Assembly: GCA_905478725.1 (NCBI GenBank)
Contig: CAJQJT010000260.1
Coordinates: forward strand, 1 to 17,337
Direction of reading: 5' to 3'
DNA length: 17,337 bases
DNA from: an uncultured Pseudomonadales bacterium
GTDB taxonomy: Bacteria > Pseudomonadota > Gammaproteobacteria > Pseudomonadales > Porticoccaceae
A model generated the notes under the pieces. The model did no database searches. It saw only the letters and a program-made list of their open reading frames with translations, and was not told where the DNA came from. The position numbers and the translations under genes were made by a program. Below, in pieces: positions 7,438-14,962 of the stretch. Within the stretch, counting starts at the first letter, position 1. Every line of letters starts with the position of its first letter.

Positions 7438-7525
7438 AAGCCAACAGGGATCCCTATTTGAAAGCGACCAATACAGGGGGTCAGGGGCAAAGGGCAGGGT
7501 CAGTATAATGCAGTCAGTCCATTAG

Positions 7526-7542
7526 CGCACCATTATGGTGCA
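7526..7542. promoter_or_regulatory. NtrC-binding site upstream of ntrBC
   Basis: CGCACCATTATGGTGCA fits the NtrC consensus GCACC-N5-GGTGC with both half-sites perfect (7527-7531 and 7537-7541). It begins only 19 bp from the stop of the DUF4124 gene and lies about 124 bp upstream of the predicted ntrB start of transcription. The rest of 7326-7560 holds the sigma54-like element and no gene. Confidence 0.85.
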
Positions 7543-7560
7543 GCACGATTCCGGAGGGGC

Positions 7561-8106
7561 CTAATTGCGCTTGTAATGACGCTGGACATGCACCGTCACA
7601 GACGGAGTAATCACCAATACAGCACCCTGGGAAGAGAGTACGCGAGCGGAAATGCGGTGGGATCCTCGCTCCAATCCGCTAATCGATAACGACGTTTTGG
7701 CAACAGGGTTGCCAGCGGCGGAACCATCAACGTAAAACTGCACCAGATGATCAGCGTTAAGCTCTGGTATTAGAGCCAGCTGGGCCAACACATTAGGCTG
7801 ATCAAAGTGCACTAGTGAGTCATCCGAGGGCGACACTAGGGCGGCAAATGAGTAACCGGGGAAGGCCACAACTTGCTCCTCATCCACAGGTACTAGCGGC
7901 CTTTCGGCAGCTGGAGCTGGAGTGGAGCTAGGGATCGGATTGATTGCCGGTAACAGCACCTCATCGGCAGCAACTTCAGCAGCAGGCGCATCTGTGTAAG
8001 TAATATTGCCCTTATCATCGACGACCTTATAGATTGTCGCAGCTGCTGACGAAGTCAGGATCAGACTGACGACAATAGCGACGAGAGAATCGGGTAATGT
8101 TTTCAT
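7561..8106 (-). CDS. Secreted DUF4124-domain protein
   Basis: A 181-residue exported protein. A signal peptide is evident (MKTLPDSLVAIVVSLILTSS then AAA-TIY, cleavage near residue 24). It is followed by the DUF4124 motif IYKVVDDKGNITYTD, a Pro/Ala-rich linker (about 55-75), and a C-terminal beta-rich half with Ig-like pattern (FYVDGSAAG, GLERGSHRISARV). The function of DUF4124 is not known. I chose the ATG at 8106 because it gives a proper signal peptide; an upstream TTG at 8121 would add five residues. It lies between glnA and ntrB, an arrangement I recall in Pseudomonas and relatives. The glnA terminator lies upstream, so it needs read-through or its own promoter, which I do not see. Confidence 0.82.
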   Translation of the reverse strand: MKTLPDSLVAIVVSLILTSSAAATIYKVVDDKGNITYTDAPAAEVAADEVLLPAINPIPSSTPAPAAERPLVPVDEEQVVAFPGYSFAALVSPSDDSLVHFDQPNVLAQLALIPELNADHLVQFYVDGSAAGNPVAKTSLSISGLERGSHRISARVLSSQGAVLVITPSVTVHVQRHYKRN

Positions 8107-8195
8107 TGATCTGGCCTGCAAGTCTGTTAGTAAACGCGACGATCACAGAGACCTTATTCACGTTCCTTAAAGACTAGACCTATTTTGAATAAAGA

Positions 8196-8228
8196 AAAAG
8201 CCCGCCATTGAGACAATGGCGGGCTTTT
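8196..8228. terminator. Strong intrinsic terminator of glnA
   Basis: An 11-bp perfect GC-rich stem (8200-8210 with 8214-8224) closes on a 3-nt loop and is extended by A/T pairs. In the glnA direction the stem is followed by a T-rich tract (complement of 8191-8199). It lies about 50 bp after the glnA stop and should insulate DUF4124-ntrBC from glnA transcription. Confidence 0.92.
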
Positions 8229-8279
8229 CAGGTCTTGCTATTTCCAGCTGTCACTAAAAGCCGAAATGTATTAAGCGAA

Positions 8280-9686
8280 TTACACGCTGTAGTACATATC
8301 AAACTCAACCGGGTGAGTGGTGTGCTCAACGCGGTAAACTTCTTCCATCTTCAGATCAATATAAGCGTCGATCATCTCGTCGGTGAATACGCCACCAGCG
8401 GTCAGATATTCACGGTCAGCATTGAGCTCGTCCAGCGCTTCGCGCAGGCTGCCAGCAACCTGTGGGATAGCGGCGGCTTCTTCAGCAGGCAGATCATAAA
8501 GATCTTTGTCCGCTGCGTCGCCAGGGTGCATCTTGTGCTTGATTCCGTCCAGACCAGCCATCAGCATTGAAGCAAACATCAGGTATGGGTTGGCAGTTGG
8601 ATCACCAAAGCGTACCTCTACACGCTTGCCACGTGGGCTAGCAACATAGGGAATACGGATCGCAGCAGAACGGTTACGGGCTGAGTAAGCCAGCATTACC
8701 GGTGCTTCAAAACCTGGGATCAAACGCTTGTAGGAGTTAGTCGATGCGTTAGCAAAAGCATTCAACGACTTGGCGTGCTTAATGATGCCGCCAATGTAGT
8801 GCAGAGCCATTTCGCTCAGGCCAGCATAAGCATCGCCAGCGAACTGGTTGACGCCGTCTTTAGCGAAAGACATGTGGACGTGCATACCAGAACCGTTGTC
8901 ACCAACAATTGGCTTAGGCATAAAGGTCGCAGTCTTGCCATAGGCGTGAGCAACGTTGTGTACACAGTACTTAAGAATCTGAACCTGGTCAGCCTTAGCA
9001 ACCAATGTATCAAAGCGAACACCAATCTCACACTGACCAGCAGTGCCTACTTCATGGTGATGTACTTCGATATCTAGACCCATCTGCTCCATGGCATTAC
9101 ACATGGCAGCACGCAGATCGTGCAGGCTATCGACTGGTGGTACTGGGAAGTAACCGCCTTTAACACCAGGGCGGTGGCCCATGTTGCCATCAGGGAAATC
9201 ACTGCCTGAAGACCAAGCTGCTTCGTCAGAATTGATTTTGTAGAAAGCGCCGCTCATGTCGACACCCCATTTGATGTCGTCAAAAACGAAGAACTCAGGC
9301 TCTGGACCGAAGAATGCGGTATCGCCAAGGCCGGTAGAGTTCAGGTATTGCTCAGCGCGCTGGGCGATGGAGCGTGGATCGCGCTCGTAGCCTTGCATAG
9401 TTGAAGGCTCAACGATGCCACAGCGAATGATTACAGTAGGCTCATCGGTGAAGGGATCGAGGACAGCCGTGCTGTCGTCTGGCATCAAAATCATGTCTGA
9501 TTCATTGATACCCTTCCAGCCAGCGATAGATGATCCGTCAAACATTTTGCCTTCAACGAAAAAGTCGTCGCCGACTTCACCAGTAGGTATAGAAACGTGC
9601 TGCTCTTTACCTTTAGTATCAGTAAAGCGCATATCAACCCAGCGAGCGCCACTTTCTTTAATAAGATTCAAAGTCTTGTCAGACAT
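8280..9686 (-). CDS. glnA: Glutamine synthetase type I (GlnA)
   Basis: A 468-residue GSI-beta enzyme that makes glutamine from glutamate, ammonia and ATP; it acts as a cytosolic dodecamer. Landmarks include FDGSSIAGW near 49-57, the metal-binding FGPEPEFF (about 126-133), [11 protein letters not shown] (about 264-274), the glutamate-binding [10 protein letters not shown], and the adenylylation site Tyr397 in [10 protein letters not shown], exactly at the E. coli position. The start is the ATG at 9686, which has GGAGG five bases upstream; an in-frame extension of four residues upstream is not needed. Control is by a sigma54 promoter with two NtrC enhancers upstream, and a strong terminator follows. 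Confidence 0.98.
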   Translation of the reverse strand: MSDKTLNLIKESGARWVDMRFTDTKGKEQHVSIPTGEVGDDFFVEGKMFDGSSIAGWKGINESDMILMPDDSTAVLDPFTDEPTVIIRCGIVEPSTMQGYERDPRSIAQRAEQYLNSTGLGDTAFFGPEPEFFVFDDIKWGVDMSGAFYKINSDEAAWSSGSDFPDGNMGHRPGVKGGYFPVPPVDSLHDLRAAMCNAMEQMGLDIEVHHHEVGTAGQCEIGVRFDTLVAKADQVQILKYCVHNVAHAYGKTATFMPKPIVGDNGSGMHVHMSFAKDGVNQFAGDAYAGLSEMALHYIGGIIKHAKSLNAFANASTNSYKRLIPGFEAPVMLAYSARNRSAAIRIPYVASPRGKRVEVRFGDPTANPYLMFASMLMAGLDGIKHKMHPGDAADKDLYDLPAEEAAAIPQVAGSLREALDELNADREYLTAGGVFTDEMIDAYIDLKMEEVYRVEHTTHPVEFDMYYSV

Positions 9687-9803
9687 GTATTCCTCCAATA
9701 TGGAATGTGCATTTTTAGTTGTGCTTTCTAATTCGAAGCCCTATAGAGAAACTTTACAAAACTGCCTGAGCAATTCTCAATAGACTTTTACAGGTTAGGA
9801 AAC

Positions 9804-9820
9804 TGCAATAGTCGTGCCAA
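9804..9820 (-). promoter_or_regulatory. Sigma54 (-24/-12) promoter of glnA
   Basis: On the minus strand the site reads TTGGCACGACTATTGCA, a full match to TGGCAC-N5-TTGCA. The predicted transcription start is near 9793, which leaves a leader of about 107 nt before the ATG at 9686. Two NtrC sites are centred at about -141 and -172. Confidence 0.92.
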
Positions 9821-9926
9821 TAGGCATCCCCCAAAACCGATCGCGCCATGTCCTTCCCAGCCGTTGCCAGACCTCACTTAAAGGTCCATATTAAACAGAC
9901 AAAGAGTAACATTACTCGAGCAAATA

Positions 9927-9941
9927 GCACTATTATGGTGC
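9927..9941. promoter_or_regulatory. NtrC enhancer 1 of glnA
   Basis: GCACT-ATTAT-GGTGC matches the NtrC dyad with one substitution. It is centred at 9934, about 141 bp upstream of the predicted glnA start and 31 bp (about three helical turns) from the second site, so both lie on the same DNA face. This resembles the paired high-affinity sites of E. coli glnA. Confidence 0.88.
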
Positions 9942-9957
9942 GGAGAAAAGCCGCAAC

Positions 9958-9972
9958 GCACCAATTAGGTGC
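9958..9972. promoter_or_regulatory. NtrC enhancer 2 of glnA
   Basis: GCACC-AATTA-GGTGC is a perfect NtrC dyad centred at 9965, about 172 bp upstream of the predicted glnA start. It is also only about 53 bp upstream of the TATAAT box of the divergent rhodanese gene, so it could influence that gene too. The 9687-10092 gap holds these control sites and no gene. Confidence 0.88.
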
Positions 9973-10017
9973 TAAAAACAAGGTAATTTGTTAACCCTGA
10001 TTGCCGAGCGGCAGCAG

Positions 10018-10023
10018 TATAAT
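10018..10023 (+). promoter_or_regulatory. Probable -10 box of the ThiI-like rhodanese gene
   Basis: A consensus TATAAT, about 70 bp upstream of the ATG at 10093. No good -35 is found at the normal distance, so an activator or a weak promoter is possible. Paired NtrC sites lie about 50-85 bp upstream. Confidence 0.5.
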
Positions 10024-10092
10024 GCTTTTAGGCTTTTTTTCGGTACTCTTTCTAGTCTACCCTGCAGAGATAACAATTCAGGAGCTCAGATA

Positions 10093-10401
10093 ATGGCGAG
10101 CATCAAGACAGTTTCACAGCCAAGCGCCCATGACATCATCCTTGACATACGTCACCCAGATGAAATCGAGCAGCGACCACTGGCCTGGCCATCAAGTAGA
10201 GTCATCTGCTTGCCATTCTTCCAGATTGCAAAACAACTGGAGGGTTTGGATAAGCAGCAATCCTATCTGCTGTATTGCGAAAAAGGCATTATGAGCCGTC
10301 TTCATGCCGACGCGATGCAAAAAAACGGCTTTGAGAAGATCGCAGTCTTTAGCCCCGAACGTTTGTCTCCGACACAGCCAGAACAAGAAATAAGTAATTA
10401 A
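10093..10401 (+). CDS. Stand-alone rhodanese domain resembling the ThiI C-terminus
   Basis: A 102-residue single rhodanese domain. It has D18-I-R20 (ILDIRHPDEIEQRPL), VICLPFFQI, and the active-site loop C62-E-K-G-I-M-S-R, then LHADAMQKNGFEKIAVFSPE. The order and the CxxGxMSRL loop match the C-terminal rhodanese of gammaproteobacterial ThiI, where that Cys carries the persulfide used in thiazole and 4-thiouridine synthesis. The ferredoxin-like, THUMP and PP-loop domains of full ThiI (about 480 residues) are absent, and the upstream DNA is the glnA control region. The start is fixed by AGGAG eight bases before the ATG; an open TTG extension to 9988 would run into the promoter. It stands where relatives have thiI, next to glnA. 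I read it as a reduced thiI, possibly serving thiamine only. Confidence 0.8.
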   Translation: MASIKTVSQPSAHDIILDIRHPDEIEQRPLAWPSSRVICLPFFQIAKQLEGLDKQQSYLLYCEKGIMSRLHADAMQKNGFEKIAVFSPERLSPTQPEQEISN

Positions 10402-10443
10402 AACAAAGCTATGTGTGTCGTATTTCTCATTATTTGGGTTGAT

Positions 10444-10472
10444 TAGTCGCCATTATCACTGAGAAGCGACTA
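10444..10472. other. Inverted repeat between rhodanese and GGDEF-EAL genes
   Basis: A 7-bp inverted repeat, TAGTCGC and GCGACTA, with a 15-nt loop, in the 127-bp gap at 10402-10528. There is no real T-run after it (TATATTTAG), so terminator function is doubtful. An operator or a weak terminator are both possible. Confidence 0.3.
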
Positions 10473-10528
10473 TATTTAGAGCTTAGCCTGAGTTTTGTCC
10501 AACCGAAATCAGCCGCAGGATGCAGCCG

Positions 10529-12901
10529 ATGATGAGCACTGAAAATTTGCTCGGGGAATTCAAGGAAGCAGCGCACTCCACTCCCCGCTCACTCAACAGC
10601 TCGATCCAGGTCGAGCTGGAAAGGCACGTTTCAAAAAACATCAGGTCAGGCCTGGTCATTGCGATCGTTGGCGCCATCTTTCTACTTGCCTTGGCAAGTA
10701 ATCAAAACCCAACAATCTTAAACTGGGCCTGGCTAACTTTAGCCGCCCTAGCATGCCTTACAGTCTGGCTATGGTCGGTACGCATCAGTCGCGATACCAG
10801 GCCAAGCAACGGTCAGATCCGAGCTCTAGTCACCACCTCATCGCTTATTTTTGCTGCCCTTTACGGTGCCGCAACGGTGATTTTTATCACACCTGACTAT
10901 ATAGAAAACTCGGTCTTCGCCGCTATCACGCTGATTGCCCTGAGCTATGCTTGGCCACTGACCCATGCATTGCTGCCGATCTATCGCCACCTCTTCCTGA
11001 GCCTGTTTTTTGTACCACTGTTTATTACGCTGTTGAGCTATCAGCCCCAGATAAGCCCGGGATTTTTAATCTTAGTTGCACTGACCTATTTTATTTTTAA
11101 TCGCAACCAACTGAGTCAGCGCCGCGCCTTTAGCTGGGCCACAGGCAATATGATCAAGGCCAATGAACACTCGGATGTGGTGGTGGCCACCAGCCAAAAG
11201 ATCACCAGCCTGATCGAACAGACGCCCCTTGGGTTTATTGAGTGGAATCAAGAGCGGGAAATTATTGGCTGGAATCCTGCGGCGACGACCATATTTGGGT
11301 ATTCCAAGGAAGAAGTGCTGGGCCGCACCACAGACTTTTTATTCGACAAAAAGAAGAGCTTTTTACTCCAGCAGGTGGAAAACGATCTTTTCCTTTTCGG
11401 TAAAGACTTTACCGGCACCGCGGAAAATGTCACCCGGGACGGCACCATGATCATCTGCGAGTGGAACGATACGCCGTTGTTTGATGAAGCCATGAATGTG
11501 GTGGGCGCGGCATCCTTTGTTGAGGATGTCACGGATCGAGTTAATCTCGAGACGCGCATCAAACAGCAGGCCTATTTTGACCCCCTAACAGGTCTGCCCA
11601 ATCGCCATCGTTTAATGGAAGAACTCAATCGCGTGGTCGCCCTTGCCCAGCGCAGTCAAAATTATTGCTCGCTACTCTTTATAGATCTAGATCATTTTAA
11701 AGAGATTAACGATACTCGCGGCCATCACTATGGCGATCTGGCACTGGCGCTATTTGCCCAGCGGCTGCGCAAAGTGATTCGCTCCGAAGAGGCCGTAGCC
11801 CGCCTCGGCGGTGACGAATTTGTCGTACTGTTGGAAAACCTCGGCACTGAAGAAGAACCCTCGCGCCTGCAGATTGCTCAGGTTGCAGAAAAAATCATTG
11901 ATGCTGCGCGCGAGCCTTTAGTGATCAAAGACGAAAAATTCCGCATTAGCTGCAGCATAGGCATTGTGCTATTTAACGATGGCAGCTCTGATAGCGAGGC
12001 AATTCTGCAGCAAGCGGACAAGGCCCTTTACACCATCAAGCGGGAGGGCAAGTCCAACTACTACTTCCACAACCAGAAACTACCCTCTGAGATGCAAACT
12101 CAGGCTATCCTGCTGGAACAGCTGCGCGACAAAACCAATAACCAATCATTTCTGCCCTATTACCAACCTATTCTGAATGCCAAGACCAATCTAATTAGCA
12201 GCCTGCAAATATTTTTGCGCTGGAAAAACCCCGATAATGAATTGATCGCAGCCAACGAAATTATCTCGCTACTTGAGTCAGGCTCGATGATCGTAGATAT
12301 TTCTTTAACATTGCTCGACCAGATCTTTAATCAGGTCGATCTGTGGCGCAATCAGGATTTATGGCGCGAGGACCAGCAGATTTACTTTACCCTCAGCCTG
12401 CGTGAATTGGAGCACCCATCGTTTACGCTGAGCATTGAAGCACTGCTGAATAAATACTCCATTGAGGCAAATACTCTGGTGTTTACGGTTCACACCGAAA
12501 CGCTGCCGAAAATACATAACCCTCTAACCCTGCAATTAAACGCCCTCAGAGCTCTGGGCATTCGCTTTGTGGTCGACAATGTTGGCTATCAGACTCTGCC
12601 GATTCAGAAGTTGCGGGAATTTGATGTGGATACCATTCGCATCTCCCACAAACTAATGGCTGAATGCCCCTACATGGAAAGTTCTTGGAATTTAGTCAAA
12701 GGACTGGTGGAGCTAACCAAATCCGTGGGCTTAAAATGTATCGCACCCTGCGTTGAAGAGGCCGAGATACATCACCTTCTGCTCGACACCGGCTGTCAGT
12801 TATTACAGGGAAACCTGATCGCACCGCCCTCACCAGCAACCGCAATAACCAGAATGTTGATCGAACGCGACACCGTCAGTAGTGAAGAATCTCCCGCCTA
12901 G
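10529..12901 (+). CDS. Membrane PAS-GGDEF-EAL protein with intact GGDEF and degenerate EAL
   Basis: About 790 residues. The N-terminus has roughly six transmembrane segments (about 40-195), then a PAS domain (about 225-340), a GGDEF domain (about 350-515) and an EAL-like domain (about 525-780); positions here count from the upstream ATG at 10520. The cyclase signature LGGDEF (429-434) and DLDHFKEIND are intact, so diguanylate cyclase activity is likely. The inhibitory I-site RxxD is changed to RSEE. The EAL domain has lost its catalytic pattern: EAL is QIF (563-565), DDFG is DNVG (686-689), and the usual KID is RIS (707-709). It keeps E746 and a QG near the end. I chose the ATG at 10529 because AGGA lies eight bases upstream; 10520 would have no spacing. 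The sensed signal is unknown. Confidence 0.87.
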   Translation: MMSTENLLGEFKEAAHSTPRSLNSSIQVELERHVSKNIRSGLVIAIVGAIFLLALASNQNPTILNWAWLTLAALACLTVWLWSVRISRDTRPSNGQIRALVTTSSLIFAALYGAATVIFITPDYIENSVFAAITLIALSYAWPLTHALLPIYRHLFLSLFFVPLFITLLSYQPQISPGFLILVALTYFIFNRNQLSQRRAFSWATGNMIKANEHSDVVVATSQKITSLIEQTPLGFIEWNQEREIIGWNPAATTIFGYSKEEVLGRTTDFLFDKKKSFLLQQVENDLFLFGKDFTGTAENVTRDGTMIICEWNDTPLFDEAMNVVGAASFVEDVTDRVNLETRIKQQAYFDPLTGLPNRHRLMEELNRVVALAQRSQNYCSLLFIDLDHFKEINDTRGHHYGDLALALFAQRLRKVIRSEEAVARLGGDEFVVLLENLGTEEEPSRLQIAQVAEKIIDAAREPLVIKDEKFRISCSIGIVLFNDGSSDSEAILQQADKALYTIKREGKSNYYFHNQKLPSEMQTQAILLEQLRDKTNNQSFLPYYQPILNAKTNLISSLQIFLRWKNPDNELIAANEIISLLESGSMIVDISLTLLDQIFNQVDLWRNQDLWREDQQIYFTLSLRELEHPSFTLSIEALLNKYSIEANTLVFTVHTETLPKIHNPLTLQLNALRALGIRFVVDNVGYQTLPIQKLREFDVDTIRISHKLMAECPYMESSWNLVKGLVELTKSVGLKCIAPCVEEAEIHHLLLDTGCQLLQGNLIAPPSPATAITRMLIERDTVSSEESPA

Positions 12902-12935
12902 TGAAAAGATCCGTAGCAGTTTCTGTCAATTAGCC

Positions 12936-12941
12936 TATAAT
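12936..12941 (+). promoter_or_regulatory. Probable -10 box of typA
   Basis: A consensus TATAAT in the 70-bp gap between the GGDEF-EAL gene and typA. The -35 at the matching distance (GTAGCA) is weak. The predicted transcript would start near 12948, giving a leader of about 24 nt. The T-rich CGCGCCTTTTTGCGC that follows could be part of the leader. Confidence 0.5.
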
Positions 12942-12971
12942 CGCGCCTTTTTGCGCCTACTGGTATCTCTC

Positions 12972-14783
12972 ATGTCCATCGAAAACCTGCGGAACATTGC
13001 AATCATTGCCCACGTTGACCACGGTAAAACAACTCTGGTCGACAAACTTCTCAGCCAATCTGGCACTCTCGATCGTAAAGATGTGGGATCAGAGCGTCTT
13101 ATGGACTCCAACGATCAGGAAAAAGAGCGCGGAATTACAATTCTGGCGAAGAACACCGCGATCAACTGGAATAACTACCGCATCAATATCGTAGACACCC
13201 CAGGTCACGCCGACTTCGGTGGTGAAGTAGAGCGCGTTCTGTCTATGGTCGACTCAGTGTTACTCCTGGTTGATGCTGTAGACGGTCCAATGCCACAGAC
13301 ACGCTTTGTAACCTCCAAAGCATTCGAGCAGGGTTTGCGCCCAATCGTTGTTATCAACAAGGTTGACCGTCCCGGCGCTCGTCCAGACTGGGTTATGGAT
13401 CAGGTCTTTGACCTCTTTGACAACCTCGGCGCCACCGATGAGCAGCTCGACTTCCCCGTTATCTACGCTTCGGCATTGAACGGTATTGCCGGTCTCGATG
13501 TGGACGACATGGCAGAAGACATGACCCCGCTCTACGAAATGATCGTCAAGGACGTACCTGCACCTAAGGTAGACGTTGACGGCCCATTCCAGATGCAGAT
13601 TTCCGCACTGGCCTATGACAGCTATGTGGGCGTTATCGGTGTTGGTCGTATTACCCGCGGCAAGCTCAAGCCAGGGCAGCAAGTTATTGTTAAGTCAGCT
13701 GACGGCAAAGAGCGCAAAGGTAAGGTCCTCAATGTTAAAGGTTATCTCGGACTCGAGCAGATCGAGACCGAATTGGCCGGCGCTGGCGACATCGTCTGCA
13801 TCAACGGTATTGATGGCCTGAGCATCTCCGACACTCTCTGCGATCCAGAGAATGTTGAAGCCTTGCCACCATTGAGCGTTGATGAGCCCACTGTAAGCAT
13901 GACCTTTATTGTTAACGATTCACCGTTCGCGGGACTCGAAGGCAAATACGTCACCACAAGAAATATTAAAGATCGTCTCGCCCAAGAACTGATTCACAAC
14001 GTGGCACTGCGCGTAAAGCCCGGCGACACGCCAGACAAATTTATTGTCTCGGGTCGCGGTGAGCTGCACCTCTCGGTACTGATTGAAACCATGCGTCGCG
14101 AAGGCTTCGAGATGGGCGTTTCACGTCCGGAAGTGGTACAGAAAATTGTCGATGGCAAAATTCACGAGCCGTTCGAACAGGTTGTAATCGACGTTGAAGA
14201 ACAGCACCAGGGTTCAGTAATGGAAGAACTCGGCATGCGTAAAGCCGAGCTGACCAACATGGAACCTGACGGAAAAGGCCGTGTGCGACTGGAGTTTTCC
14301 ATGCCGTCTCGCGGACTGATTGGCTTCCGTGGCGCCTTCCTGACCCTGACCTCAGGCTCTGGCATTATGACCAGCATCTTTGATCACTACGGCCTAGCGA
14401 AAGAGGGCGAAGCCCACTCACGCAAGAACGGCGCGTTGATCAGTATGGTCAAGGGTAAAACTGCTGCCTATGCCCTGTTTAACATTCAGGCTCGCGGTCG
14501 TCTATTCTTAGGCCATGCGATTGATGTTTACGAAGGCCAGATAGTTGGCATTCACTCTCGCGGCAATGATTTGGTCGTCAACCCGATTAAAGGCAAGCAG
14601 CTGACTAACGTTCGCGCCTCGGGAACAGACGAAGCACTGACCCTAGTGCCACCGATCAAGCATACGCTAGAGCAGGCACTTGAGTTTATTGAAGATGACG
14701 AGTTAGTTGAAGTCACTCCAATCAGCATTCGTCTGCGCAAGAAGCGATTGACTGAGAATGAACGCAAGCGTGGACCTAAGTAG
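12972..14783 (+). CDS. typA: Ribosome-associated GTPase TypA/BipA
   Basis: A 603-residue translational GTPase of the EF-G/LepA family, typical TypA length. The GTPase motifs are G1 AHVDHGKT (13-20), G2 RGIT (53-56), G3 DTPGH (75-79), G4 NKVD (129-132) and G5 in YASALNG. Domain II, EF-G-like domains III and V ([24 protein letters not shown]) and the TypA-specific C-terminus ([27 protein letters not shown]) follow. It binds 70S ribosomes and aids 50S assembly and growth under stress or cold. The start at 12972 begins the domain directly; an upstream extension of 30 residues crosses a TATAAT promoter and overlaps the previous gene, so I rejected it. The Shine-Dalgarno is weak. Confidence 0.97.
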   Translation: MSIENLRNIAIIAHVDHGKTTLVDKLLSQSGTLDRKDVGSERLMDSNDQEKERGITILAKNTAINWNNYRINIVDTPGHADFGGEVERVLSMVDSVLLLVDAVDGPMPQTRFVTSKAFEQGLRPIVVINKVDRPGARPDWVMDQVFDLFDNLGATDEQLDFPVIYASALNGIAGLDVDDMAEDMTPLYEMIVKDVPAPKVDVDGPFQMQISALAYDSYVGVIGVGRITRGKLKPGQQVIVKSADGKERKGKVLNVKGYLGLEQIETELAGAGDIVCINGIDGLSISDTLCDPENVEALPPLSVDEPTVSMTFIVNDSPFAGLEGKYVTTRNIKDRLAQELIHNVALRVKPGDTPDKFIVSGRGELHLSVLIETMRREGFEMGVSRPEVVQKIVDGKIHEPFEQVVIDVEEQHQGSVMEELGMRKAELTNMEPDGKGRVRLEFSMPSRGLIGFRGAFLTLTSGSGIMTSIFDHYGLAKEGEAHSRKNGALISMVKGKTAAYALFNIQARGRLFLGHAIDVYEGQIVGIHSRGNDLVVNPIKGKQLTNVRASGTDEALTLVPPIKHTLEQALEFIEDDELVEVTPISIRLRKKRLTENERKRGPK

Positions 14784-14858
14784 TCAGTAAAGAGCCACAA
14801 GCAACAAGCGCTATGTAATCTGAGCAATCTGAGTAATGTAAGTAATCTGCTTGAAAAT

Positions 14859-14892
14859 GGCGGGCCTCTAGTCTGAACTAAGATGGCCCGCC
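14859..14892 (+). terminator. Probable intrinsic terminator after typA
   Basis: GGCGGGCC (14859-14866) pairs perfectly with GGCCCGCC (14885-14892). The loop adds TCTAGT-CTGA-ACTA(A)GA, which lengthens the hairpin with one bulge. TATTTACTTTT follows, an interrupted T-tract. It lies 75 bp after the typA stop. Before it, 14816-14850 contains short AATCTG/GTAA micro-repeats. Confidence 0.7.
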
Positions 14893-14962
14893 TATTTACT
14901 TTTAAATAGTTCAGTGCCAGATTTTAGTGCTACATTTACTACCAATGGATGGTGGGAAGCTT

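Noticed and set aside
8775..9077. 100-residue open frame opposite glnA
   Set aside because: It is a shadow of the highly conserved glnA coding sequence, with no recognisable domain.
9687..9793. Possible riboswitch in the 107-nt glnA leader
   Set aside because: Only a small TGAG-CTCA hairpin is visible; nothing matches a known glutamine aptamer, and NtrC/sigma54 sites already explain regulation.
9988..10092. 35-residue N-terminal extension of the ThiI-like rhodanese
   Set aside because: It begins with TTG without a good ribosome-binding site and crosses the TATAAT box; AGGAG correctly precedes the ATG at 10093.
12882..12971. 30-residue N-terminal extension of TypA
   Set aside because: It overlaps the end of the GGDEF-EAL gene and runs through a TATAAT box; the normal TypA N-terminus starts at 12972.
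13260..13682. 140-residue open frame opposite typA
   Set aside because: It is antisense to the GTPase domain and has no domain or ribosome-binding site of its own.
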